Below, piece after piece: positions 16,165-23,921 of a stretch of DNA of 64,000 nt. The translations under genes and the position numbers were made by a program. Within the stretch, counting starts at the first letter, position 1, and every line of letters starts with the position of its first letter. This stretch comes from Microbacterium sp. PM5. GTDB taxonomy: Bacteria; Actinomycetota; Actinomycetes; Actinomycetales; Microbacteriaceae. The notes under the pieces were generated by a model, which ran no database searches, was not told the DNA's origin, and saw nothing but the letters and a program-made list of their open reading frames with translations. Location of the stretch: positions 651,737 to 715,736 of the forward strand of contig NZ_CP022162.1 of assembly GCF_003293595.1 (NCBI RefSeq), read 5' to 3'.

Positions 16165-17049
16165 TCAGGCTCCGACGTCGGCGCCCGACACGCGCGCGTC
16201 CAGGCCGAGGTCGAGCGCGCGTGCGGAGTGCGTCAGGGCGCCCACCGAGATCACATCGACACCGGTGGCGGCGATGTCGGCCACGGTGCGCAGACTCACT
16301 CCGCCCGACGCCTCGACGGTGGCGCGTCCGGCGACGAGCGCGACGCCCGCGCGGAGGTCGTCGAGGGTGAAGTTGTCGAGCATGATCGTGCCGACACGCG
16401 CGGTGCCGTCGCCGGCGGCGAGGACGGGTTCGATCTGCTCCAGTCGATCGACCTCCACCTCGACATGCGTCGTGTGGGGGAGCGCCGCCAGCGCACGGCG
16501 CAGCGCGCCCGTCAGATCACCGCCGTCGGCGGTCAGCACCGCGAGATGGTTGTCCTTGGCCATCACCGCGTCCGACAGCGAATAGCGGTGGTTGTGGCCG
16601 CCGCCGCTGCGGACGGCGTGACGTTCCAGTGCCCGCAATCCCGGAGTGGTCTTGCGCGTGTCCGCGATGCGCGCGCCGCTGCCTGCGACCGCGTCGACGT
16701 AGCGGGCGGTGAGCGTGGCGATGCCGCTCATGCGCTGCACGAGGTTGAGGCCCACCCGTTCAGCCGTCAGCACGCCTCGTGCCGGCCCGCTGACGGTCGC
16801 GAGCACATCACCCGCTCCGAAAGCGGCGCCATCGGAAACGGCCAGATCGACGGTGATGTCCGCGTCGGTGAGGGTGAACGCTGCCGCGAACACGTCGCCG
16901 CCGCTGAAGACACCGGGCTCGCGCGCGACCAGGTCGGCCGTGGCGGCGGCATCCGCCGGGATCAGATACTCGCTGGTGACGTCGCCCCACGGCGCGTCCT
17001 CCTCGAGGGCGGCGATGACCACGCGCTCGATCTGGCGTGGAGTCAGCAT
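16165..17049 (-). CDS. nadC: Nicotinate-nucleotide pyrophosphorylase (carboxylating)
   Basis: A 294-residue quinolinate phosphoribosyltransferase that makes nicotinate mononucleotide from quinolinate and PRPP. Family motifs are EEDAPWGDVTSEYLIP near the start, RIADTRKTTPGLRALERHAV with the active-site Arg/Lys set, GGGHNHRYSLSDAVMAKDNH, and the C-terminal EASGGVSLRTVADIAATGVD. The ATG at 17049 overlaps the nadB end by seven bases, which decides the start. Confidence 0.96.
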   Translation of the reverse strand: MLTPRQIERVVIAALEEDAPWGDVTSEYLIPADAAATADLVAREPGVFSGGDVFAAAFTLTDADITVDLAVSDGAAFGAGDVLATVSGPARGVLTAERVGLNLVQRMSGIATLTARYVDAVAGSGARIADTRKTTPGLRALERHAVRSGGGHNHRYSLSDAVMAKDNHLAVLTADGGDLTGALRRALAALPHTTHVEVEVDRLEQIEPVLAAGDGTARVGTIMLDNFTLDDLRAGVALVAGRATVEASGGVSLRTVADIAATGVDVISVGALTHSARALDLGLDARVSGADVGA

Positions 17050-18647
17050 GCCGACGCCTGGAGCTCGGGGAGAGCCGGGACGGACGGTGAGCCCGTGTGC
17101 ATGTCGTCGCGGCGCGCGTGCGCTCCCACCGAGGCTGTCCGCGCGAGCGCGGCATCCACCAGGCAGGCCGCGACGAGCAGCAGGTTGGCGTCCTCGAAGT
17201 CGGCCTCCCGGTGCGGCGGGTGCTGCGCGGCCCGCCAGCCGTCGATCACGGATGCGGCATGGCGGAGCCCCGCCGCATCGCGCACGAGTCCGGCGTGCTC
17301 CCACATCAGCATCTGCAGCGCCGTTCGGTGCCACGGCGTCGCATCCGCCGTGCTCGGATCGCCGACGACGGCCGTCGTCGCACGGGAACCGCCGACGACC
17401 GGCCAGGTTGCGGAGTCGGTGTCGCCCACGATCGCGTCACCGGCACGGGCGCCGAACACGGCGCCCTCCAGCAGCGAGTTGGAGGCGAGTCGGTTCGCGC
17501 CGTGCACGCCGGTGCGGGCGACTTCGCCCACCGCATACAGTCGCGGGACGCTCGTGCGTCCGTACAGGTCGGTGGCCACGCCGCCCATGAGGTAATGAGC
17601 GGCCGGCGTCACCGGAATCGCCTCCTGCGACCAGTCCAGCCCGCGTTCGCGCACGGCGGCGTCGATCGTCGGGAAGCGGCGTCGCAGGAAGGCAGCCGCC
17701 TTCTTGCGCGCCGAGCCCGTACCGGCGGCTTCGAGGCCCAGGCCGGTCGCGTCGAGGAGCACCGGCTCGCCGCCCTGCTCGTCCATCACCGCGGCGATCG
17801 CGCGGGCGACCACATCGCGGGGCGCGAGCTCGGCATCGGGGTGGATGTCGAGCATGAAGCGCCGCCCCTCCTGGTCGCGCAAGACCGCACCTTCGCCGCG
17901 GACGGCCTCCGAGACGAGGAAGGGCTCGGCGCCGTCGACCGACAGGACGGTGGGGTGAAACTGCACGAACTCCAGGTCGCACACATTCGCGCCGGCGCGT
18001 ACGGCCGCGGCGATGCCGTCGCCGGTGGCGACGGCGGGGTTGGTGGTGTGCGCGTAGAGCTGACCGATTCCGCCGGTCGCCAGCACGACGGCATCCGCCG
18101 GAATCTGTTCGCGCCGCGCATCGCCGATGAGGAGATCGACGCCGGCCGCGCGCCCGTCGCCGTCGAGGATGAGATCGACGAGGAACGCGTGCTCGATGAC
18201 ACGGGCCCCGCTCGTGCGCACGCGCGCGACGAGCGCCTTCTCGATCACGCTCCCGGTCGCGTCACCCCCGGCGTGCAGCACCCGCGGGTAGGAGTGTGCC
18301 GCCTCGAGCCCCTTGACGAGAGCGCCGTCACTGCCGCGGTCGAAGGCGACGCCGAGCGCGATGAGCTCGCGGATGCGCTCGGGCCCCTCGGTCACCAGGA
18401 CGCGGACGGCGGCGGGGTCGCTGAGCCCCGCGCCCGCGACGAGCGTGTCGTGTTCGTGTGCGGCGACGCTGTCGTCGTCGAACATGACGCCGGCGATACC
18501 GCCTTGGGCGTACCGCGTGTTGGCGTGTTCGAGCACGTCTTTCGTGACGAGCGTCACGCGGCATCCGGAGGCGGCGGCGTGCAGCGCCGCAGTGAGGCCC
18601 GCGATCCCCGAGCCGACCACGACGACGTCAGGTGCGTCCGCGCTCAC
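17043..18647 (-). CDS. nadB: L-aspartate oxidase
   Basis: A 534-residue FAD enzyme oxidising L-aspartate to iminoaspartate, the first step of de novo NAD synthesis. The start is the GTG at 18647, overlapping the nadA stop (GTGA); longer readings would translate nadA out of frame. The FAD motif VVVGSGIAGLTAALHA begins near residue 8, TRYAQGGIAGV and the substrate-capping HPTVLSVDGAEPFLVSEAVRGEGA lie in the middle, and GVATDLYGRTSVPRLYAVGE binds FAD. Confidence 0.96.
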   Translation of the reverse strand: MSADAPDVVVVGSGIAGLTAALHAAASGCRVTLVTKDVLEHANTRYAQGGIAGVMFDDDSVAAHEHDTLVAGAGLSDPAAVRVLVTEGPERIRELIALGVAFDRGSDGALVKGLEAAHSYPRVLHAGGDATGSVIEKALVARVRTSGARVIEHAFLVDLILDGDGRAAGVDLLIGDARREQIPADAVVLATGGIGQLYAHTTNPAVATGDGIAAAVRAGANVCDLEFVQFHPTVLSVDGAEPFLVSEAVRGEGAVLRDQEGRRFMLDIHPDAELAPRDVVARAIAAVMDEQGGEPVLLDATGLGLEAAGTGSARKKAAAFLRRRFPTIDAAVRERGLDWSQEAIPVTPAAHYLMGGVATDLYGRTSVPRLYAVGEVARTGVHGANRLASNSLLEGAVFGARAGDAIVGDTDSATWPVVGGSRATTAVVGDPSTADATPWHRTALQMLMWEHAGLVRDAAGLRHAASVIDGWRAAQHPPHREADFEDANLLLVAACLVDAALARTASVGAHARRDDMHTGSPSVPALPELQASAC

Positions 18648-19966
18648 GGCTTGGCCGCCAGCATCCGCTCGAGGGCGACGCGCGCCGGGTCCGCGACGTC
18701 GGCGGCGACCGTGATGCGGTTGACGACCTCGCCGGCGACGAGGCGCTCGAGCACCCAGGCCAGGTAGCCGGGGTGGATGCGGTACATCGTGGAGCACGGG
18801 CACACCACGGGGTCGAGGCAGAAGATCTCGTGCTGGGGGAACTGCGCCGCGAGTCGCTGCACGAGGTTGATCTCGGTGCCGATCGCGAAGGTCGTCGGCT
18901 CGGTGGCGGCGGCGATGGCCTTACGGATGTAGTCGGTGGAGCCGGCCTCGTCGGCGGCGTCGACGACGGCCATCGGGCACTCGGGGTGCACGATGACGCG
19001 CACGCCCGGGTGATCGGCGCGGGCCTTCTCGATCTGGTCGACGGTGAAACGGCGGTGCACCGAGCAGAACCCGTGCCAGAGGATGACGCGCGCGTCGGCG
19101 AGCGCGCTCTCGCTGGATCCGCCGAGCGGCTTGCGGGGATTCCACATCGGCATCTGCGTCAGAGGCACCCCCATCGCCTTCGCGGTGTTGCGTCCGAGGT
19201 GCTGATCGGGGAAGAACAGGACGCGACGCCCCCGTGCGAACGCCCATTCGAGCACGGTGCGCGCGTTCGAGGACGTGCAGACGATGCCGCCGTGTCGGCC
19301 CACGAACCCCTTGATCGCCGCCGAGGAGTTCATGTACGTGACCGGGATCACCGGGACGAGGCCGTCGGCGTCGGGGGCCGTCAAGTCGCCGTAGATGTCT
19401 TCGAGCTGCTCCCAGCACTCCTCCACGTCGTCGATGGAGGCCATATCCGCCATCGAACAGCCGGCGGCGAGGTTGGGAAGGATCACGGCCTGCTCCGGGC
19501 GGGAGAGGAGATCGGCGGTCTCGGCCATGAAGTGCACGCCGCAGAACACGATGGCCTCGGCGTCGGGGTGCTCCAGCGCCGCGTTCGCGAGCTGGAACGA
19601 GTCTCCGACGTAGTCGGCGTGCGTGACCACCTCCTCGCGTTGATAGAAGTGGCCGAGCACGACGACGCGCTCGCCGAGGGCAGCCTTGGCCGCGCGGATG
19701 CGTGCGTGCAGCTCGTCCTCGGATGCCGCGCGGTACTCCGCGGGAAGTTCGCCCTGACGCGGCGCGCCGGTGGGGATGACGTCGCCCATCGACGAGCCGG
19801 GGCCGTACCCAGGCCGCGCATCGAAGTCCCACGGTCCTGCCGCGAGATCGGTGTTGCAGGTCTCGGCCGTCGAGGCACCCGAGACGATGGCCTGGATGCC
19901 GTGGTCGACGCTGGGGTCGATCTCGTCGCCGGGACGGGGCTGGAGGGTGAGGAAGGTGGCGCTCAT
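18644..19966 (-). CDS. nadA: Quinolinate synthase
   Basis: A 440-residue [4Fe-4S] enzyme condensing iminoaspartate with dihydroxyacetone phosphate. Recognisable segments are VVVLGHFYQREEVVTHADYV, FCGVHFMAETA (Cys142), AAGCSMADMA and the C-terminal CLDPVVCPCSTMYRIHP. The protein is of the longer actinobacterial type, with a roughly 75-residue N-terminal extension. The ATG at 19966 overlaps the stop of the Nudix-type regulator gene by four bases. Confidence 0.97.
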   Translation of the reverse strand: MSATFLTLQPRPGDEIDPSVDHGIQAIVSGASTAETCNTDLAAGPWDFDARPGYGPGSSMGDVIPTGAPRQGELPAEYRAASEDELHARIRAAKAALGERVVVLGHFYQREEVVTHADYVGDSFQLANAALEHPDAEAIVFCGVHFMAETADLLSRPEQAVILPNLAAGCSMADMASIDDVEECWEQLEDIYGDLTAPDADGLVPVIPVTYMNSSAAIKGFVGRHGGIVCTSSNARTVLEWAFARGRRVLFFPDQHLGRNTAKAMGVPLTQMPMWNPRKPLGGSSESALADARVILWHGFCSVHRRFTVDQIEKARADHPGVRVIVHPECPMAVVDAADEAGSTDYIRKAIAAATEPTTFAIGTEINLVQRLAAQFPQHEIFCLDPVVCPCSTMYRIHPGYLAWVLERLVAGEVVNRITVAADVADPARVALERMLAAKP

Positions 19967-20718
19967 ATCGTGACCTCTTCGGGAAGGGCGGATGGTGCGG
20001 ACGCGGCGCCGCCGTCGCGGTCCGGGTCGGGTGGCAGGGGCCCGCGGTCGGCGAGCTCCACATCGTGGTTGTAGCGATACAGACGTGCGGGGCGGTGGCT
20101 GCCGGTGCGAAACGCGTCGGTGGGGATCAGCGTCGCCGAGTTCTCCACCTGACGGCGGAAGTTGGCGGGGTCCAGATCACGTTCGAGGATCGCCTCGTAC
20201 ACCTCGCGCAGATCCGACAAGGTGAACAGCTCCGGCAGCAGCCCGTGCGCGATCCGGCTGTAGCCGACCTTGTTGCGCAGCCGCCACAGCGCGTAGTCGA
20301 CGATGTGGTTGTGGTCGAACGCGAGGGCCGGCAGGTGCGCCGCGTCGAACCACCTCACGTTGTGGGCGTCCTCGGGCAGCTGCGCGCCTTCGCGCAGCAG
20401 TGCCCAGTAGACGATGGACACGACGCGCCCGGGCGCGCGGCCGACGTCGCCGAACGCGTAGAGCTGTTCGAGGTAGCTCGGAGCCAGTCCGGTCGTCTCG
20501 GCGAGGGTCCGCGACGCGGCTGCCTCCAGGTTCTCCGCGGCATCGAGCCAGCCACCCGGAAGCGCCCAGAGACCGTCGTGCGGGTCGCGCGTGCGACGCA
20601 CCAGCGGCAGGACGACGGCGAGCCGTCCCGACTCGTCGCGGCGCAGGCTGAAGATGACCGTCGAGACGGCGACGCGAATCGTGTCGGTCGGGGAACTTGT
20701 TCTTGTCATGATGACCAT
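19963..20718 (-). CDS. nrtR: Nudix-domain transcriptional regulator of NAD metabolism (NrtR-like)
   Basis: A 251-residue protein joining an N-terminal Nudix fold to a C-terminal winged-helix segment (GLLPELFTLSDLREVYEAILERD, then NFRRQV). That layout is NrtR, a repressor of NAD genes that senses ADP-ribose or related compounds. The Nudix box GWLDAAENLEAAASRTLAET is degenerate: the Glu after Arg is Thr and the EE pair is ET, so hydrolysis is probably lost. It is the first gene of the nadABC operon and so likely autoregulates it. ATG 20718 or 20709 are both possible. Confidence 0.87.
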   Translation of the reverse strand: MVIMTRTSSPTDTIRVAVSTVIFSLRRDESGRLAVVLPLVRRTRDPHDGLWALPGGWLDAAENLEAAASRTLAETTGLAPSYLEQLYAFGDVGRAPGRVVSIVYWALLREGAQLPEDAHNVRWFDAAHLPALAFDHNHIVDYALWRLRNKVGYSRIAHGLLPELFTLSDLREVYEAILERDLDPANFRRQVENSATLIPTDAFRTGSHRPARLYRYNHDVELADRGPLPPDPDRDGGAASAPSALPEEVTI

Positions 20719-20731
20719 AACCTCGTCGTCG

Positions 20732-20737
20732 ATCTTA
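20732..20737 (-). promoter_or_regulatory. -10 box of the nrtR-nadABC operon
   Basis: TAAGAT on the minus strand, 13 bases before the ATG at 20718, giving a very short leader. The candidate operator overlaps its first three bases. Confidence 0.5.
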
Positions 20738-20755
20738 GAGTCATCCGGACTCGAA
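20735..20755. promoter_or_regulatory. Candidate NrtR operator
   Basis: TTAGAGTC and GACTCGAA form an imperfect 8-bp inverted repeat (7 of 8 paired) around a five-base spacer. It overlaps and extends upstream of the -10 box of the nad operon, where a repressor would block RNA polymerase. Assignment to NrtR is inferred from position only. Confidence 0.5.
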
Positions 20756-20857
20756 GGGCAAACCGGCAGCGCCGCGAAAATCCCGTCGGCGCTCGACCGG
20801 CAGCATTCGTGCAGGAATCGCGGAGCCGCAGCGGCTACGGTGAGCGCGGAGGTCCCC

Positions 20858-22042
20858 GTGCTGATCGTCGACATCATCGCCGTCGTGGCGCTGCTTCTCG
20901 CCCTCGCGTCGGGTCTGGCGCGCGGCTTCTTCGCCAGCCTCGGCAGCGTCATCGGGATGATCGGCGGCGCGGCCGCCGCTCTCTGGCTGCTGCCTCTGGT
21001 GACCCCGTGGCTGTCCACCGTCGTCCCCTCCGGAGGCTGGCGCACCGCTGCGCTCGCCGCCGCCGCGATCGGGCTCGTCGTCGTCGGAACCGCGGCCGGC
21101 GCCGCCATCGGAATGGCCATTCGTCGCGGCGTCGACCGCGCGCGACTGCGCGGACTCGAGCGTTTCCTCGGCGGCGTGCTCACCACCGTGGCCGCCACGT
21201 TGGCTCTCGTGCTCGTCTCCTCGGGGCTCGCGACCGCGGGCATCCCTTACGTGTCGTCGGCGGTCGCCTCCTCGCGCGTCGTCGGTGCGCTGCAGGCGAT
21301 CACGCCCCCGCCGGTCCAGGACGCGCTGGCCCAGGCGCGTGGTGCGCTGCTCTCGGACGGCCTGCCGCGGCTGGAGGCGGCGATCGGCGCGATCGTCACC
21401 CCCACCGATCCGCCGATCAGCCTCGACGACCCCGCGCTGCAGAACGCTGCGGCATCCGTGGCCCGGGTGAGCGGCACGGCCTACGCGTGCGGGGTCTCGA
21501 TGACGGGATCGGGCTTCGTGGCCGCGTCGGGACTGGTGGTGACGAATGCCCACGTCGTTGCGGGAGTGGACACGCCCGTCGTGGAACTGCCCGGTGGTCG
21601 TGCGGGAGAGGGGCGCATCGTCCTCTTCGATCCGGTGGCCGACCTCGCCGTGCTCTCGATCGGCGGCCTGGCGGCGACCCCGCTCACCATCGCCGACCCC
21701 GCTGCCGCCGGAACGCAGGCGGCCGTGCAGGGATACCCGCACGGCGGCCCGTTCACCAACGTGTCGGCGGGGATTCTGTCCGTGTCGTCGGTGCCCGTGC
21801 CCGACATCTACGACTCGTCGGTGAATCCGCGGGAGATCTACGCCTTGCAGGCCGACGTCCAGCCGGGAAACTCCGGCGGCCCGCTGCTGGATGCCGCCGG
21901 CGACGTCGTCGGCGTGGTCTTCGCCCGCGGCGCGGACGGCGAGGGGCGTGGCTACGCGACCACGACGACCGTGCTGCGCCCGGAGCTGGAACGGGTCACG
22001 GCCGACTCGCCGACCGTCCCATCGGGACGCTGCACGCGCTAG
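20858..22042 (+). CDS. MarP-like membrane serine protease (CvpA + trypsin-like)
   Basis: A 394-residue protein starting at GTG 20858, five bases after GGAGG. Four membrane helices of CvpA type fill residues 1-130. A periplasmic chymotrypsin-fold domain follows with His234 (TNAHVVAG), Asp264 (PVADLAVL) and Ser341 (QPGNSGGP). Cys213 and Cys392 sit where the mycobacterial acid-resistance protease MarP has its regulatory disulfide. The match in length, topology and cysteines suggests a MarP role in envelope and acid or oxidative stress. Confidence 0.9.
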   Translation: MLIVDIIAVVALLLALASGLARGFFASLGSVIGMIGGAAAALWLLPLVTPWLSTVVPSGGWRTAALAAAAIGLVVVGTAAGAAIGMAIRRGVDRARLRGLERFLGGVLTTVAATLALVLVSSGLATAGIPYVSSAVASSRVVGALQAITPPPVQDALAQARGALLSDGLPRLEAAIGAIVTPTDPPISLDDPALQNAAASVARVSGTAYACGVSMTGSGFVAASGLVVTNAHVVAGVDTPVVELPGGRAGEGRIVLFDPVADLAVLSIGGLAATPLTIADPAAAGTQAAVQGYPHGGPFTNVSAGILSVSSVPVPDIYDSSVNPREIYALQADVQPGNSGGPLLDAAGDVVGVVFARGADGEGRGYATTTTVLRPELERVTADSPTVPSGRCTR

Positions 22043-22068
22043 CCGCTGATGTGCGTCGAGCCAGGCGC

Positions 22069-22074
22069 TATGCT
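22069..22074 (+). promoter_or_regulatory. -10 box upstream of the glycine riboswitch
   Basis: TATGCT, 31 bases before the first aptamer, with no convincing -35 element. It is the best candidate promoter for the gcv operon. Confidence 0.45.
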
Positions 22075-22104
22075 GACAGGGCAACTGAAGACAGGCCGCA
22101 TGAC

Positions 22105-22306
22105 GTGTGCGGGAGAGCCCCGGCATCCAGCGTTTCTCGAGGATCCGGGCACCGAAGGAGCAAGCCTCCCCGCCAATCTCTCAGGTCCGCGTACCGCTCG
22201 CGTCCGGCCGCTCTGGAAAGCGATCCCGCAGTGGGGGATCCGCCGACGGTGAAAGCCGGTTCCGCGCAGGCGGGCCCGGCGAAACTCTCAGGCCGATGAC
22301 AGAGGG
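22105..22306 (+). promoter_or_regulatory. Tandem glycine riboswitch (two gcvT aptamers)
   Basis: Two consecutive glycine aptamers. The first (about 22105-22195) has GCGGGAGAGCC, CACCGAAGGAGCAA and CCGCCAATCTCTCAGGTC. The second (about 22207-22306) has CTCTGGAAAGCG, CCGACGGTGAAAGCC and CGGCGAAACTCTCAGG, with P1 formed by CTCTG (22211-22215) and CAGAG (22300-22304). It sits directly before gcvT-gcvH-gcvP. Glycine binding is expected to turn on the cleavage operon. Confidence 0.95.
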
Positions 22307-22307
22307 G

Positions 22308-22362
22308 GAGTTCCCGGCTGCCGGTCCCGGCATCCGCCCGCCCGATGTCCCGGGGAGAACTC
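22308..22362 (+). promoter_or_regulatory. Candidate expression platform masking the gcvT ribosome site
   Basis: GAGTTCCC (22308-22315), just after the second aptamer, can pair with GGGGAGAACTC (22352-22362), which contains the gcvT Shine-Dalgarno sequence and ends at the base before its ATG. One A is bulged. This would hide the ribosome site. No terminator-like stem followed by a T-tract is seen, so control is probably at translation. Confidence 0.5.
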
Positions 22363-23541
22363 ATGTCAGACCTCCGCACCACCGCACTCGCCGATCGCCA
22401 TGCTGCGCTCGGCGCCTCGTTCACCGACTTCGGTGGCTGGAACATGCCCGTGCGCTACACGTCCGATCTCGCCGAGCACCACGCAGTGCGAACAGCCGCC
22501 GGACTGTTCGACATCTCGCACATGGCGGAGTTCCTCGTGACGGGTTCGGGGGCCGCGGCCTTCCTCGACTACGCGCTCGCCGGGCGGATCTCGACCATGA
22601 AGGTCGGCAAAGCGAAGTACTCGCTTCTGCTCGACGAGAACGGCGGCGTGATCGACGACGTCATCGTCTACCGCACCGGCGAGGACCGGTTCCTCGTCAT
22701 CTCGAACGCCGGCAACCGCGCGCTCGTCGCGGAGGCGTTCGCGGCGCGGGTCGACCGGGCGGCGCAGATCGTGCGATCCGGCCGGGAGGTGCCCGCGGAC
22801 GGCGTGTTCGGGTTCGTCGTCGGCACCGAGCCCGCTGTCGTCGAGGACATCTCCGATCAGACCGCGCTGATCGCGGTGCAGGGTCCACGTGCTCGCGAGA
22901 TCGTGGAAGCGACCGCCGGCATCGCCGACGTGGAGCCCGCGCTCGCCGACCTCGGCTACTACGCCTGGTCGCAGGCGCGCTTCCAGGACCGGCCGCTGTT
23001 CATCGCCCGCACCGGATACACCGGTGAGGACGGCTTCGAGCTGATGCTGTCGAACGCGCTCGCCCCCGCGCTCTGGGACTCGCTGGTCGAGGCGGGGGAG
23101 CCGTTCGGACTCGTCCCCGCGGGGCTCGCCGCGCGCGACACCCTCCGTCTCGAAGCGGGCATGCCGCTGCACGGCCATGAGCTGTCGAGCGCGATCCTGC
23201 CCGCCCAGGCGGGGCTCGGGCGCGTCGTCGCCGCCGACAAGGACGAGTTCGTCGGCAAGGCCGCCGTCGCGGTGGACGCCACCGACCGGCCCGTGCTGGT
23301 CGGTCTCGTCGCCGAGGGCCGTCGCGCCGGCCGCGCCGGCTACGCCGTGGTGGATGCCGACGGCAACGTGGTGGGTGAGATCACGAGCGGGGCACTGAGC
23401 CCGACGCTCGGACACCCCATCGCGATGGCCTTCGTGCCCCCGACTTTCGCCGACCCCGGCACCTCGCTCTTCATCGACGTGCGGGGCACTCTGATCCCCG
23501 CGACCGTGACCGCTCTGCCTTTCTACCGGAGGACCGCATGA
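22363..23541 (+). CDS. gcvT: Glycine cleavage T-protein (aminomethyltransferase)
   Basis: A 392-residue folate enzyme taking the aminomethyl group from GcvH to tetrahydrofolate and releasing ammonia. The ATG at 22363 follows GGGGAGA; an ATG-like start 18 bases earlier is less likely. Family segments are [38 protein letters not shown] and [25 protein letters not shown], containing the folate-binding acid and active-site Asp. First gene of the operon. Confidence 0.97.
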   Translation: MSDLRTTALADRHAALGASFTDFGGWNMPVRYTSDLAEHHAVRTAAGLFDISHMAEFLVTGSGAAAFLDYALAGRISTMKVGKAKYSLLLDENGGVIDDVIVYRTGEDRFLVISNAGNRALVAEAFAARVDRAAQIVRSGREVPADGVFGFVVGTEPAVVEDISDQTALIAVQGPRAREIVEATAGIADVEPALADLGYYAWSQARFQDRPLFIARTGYTGEDGFELMLSNALAPALWDSLVEAGEPFGLVPAGLAARDTLRLEAGMPLHGHELSSAILPAQAGLGRVVAADKDEFVGKAAVAVDATDRPVLVGLVAEGRRAGRAGYAVVDADGNVVGEITSGALSPTLGHPIAMAFVPPTFADPGTSLFIDVRGTLIPATVTALPFYRRTA

Positions 23542-23921
23542 CCGACCTGACCACCCTCAAGTACACCGAAGAACACGAGTGGGTCGCCCTCGAGGGCGAT
23601 GTCGCGACGGTCGGCATCACCGACTACGCCGCGGACAAGCTCGGCGACGTCGTCTACGTCGACCTGCCCGCGGTGGGCTCCACCGTCACCGCGAACACGG
23701 TGTGCGGCGAAATCGAGTCCACGAAGTCGGTCGGTGAGCTCTACGCGCCGCTGTCCGGCGAGATCGTCGCCGTCAACGACGCCGTCGTGGACGACCCGTC
23801 CCTCGTCAACAGCGAGTCGTTCGAGGGCGGATGGCTGGTGAAGATCCAGGTCGATCCCGCCGATGTCGACGCCCTGCTCGATCGAGCTGCCTACGTCGCA
23901 CTCACGGGCGGCGAGGAGTGA
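23538..23921 (+). CDS. gcvH: Glycine cleavage H-protein
   Basis: A 127-residue lipoyl carrier shuttling the aminomethyl group between GcvP and GcvT. The lipoylated Lys63 lies in [10 protein letters not shown], and [34 protein letters not shown] is the usual N-terminal half. The ATG overlaps the gcvT stop by four bases, keeping the operon tightly coupled. Confidence 0.97.
   Translation: MTDLTTLKYTEEHEWVALEGDVATVGITDYAADKLGDVVYVDLPAVGSTVTANTVCGEIESTKSVGELYAPLSGEIVAVNDAVVDDPSLVNSESFEGGWLVKIQVDPADVDALLDRAAYVALTGGEE

Noticed and set aside
20065..22299. Long plus-strand open frame of 744 codons over nrtR and marP
   Set aside because: It runs antisense to nrtR and out of frame with marP, is Arg/Gly-rich without domains, and is typical of high-GC shadow frames.
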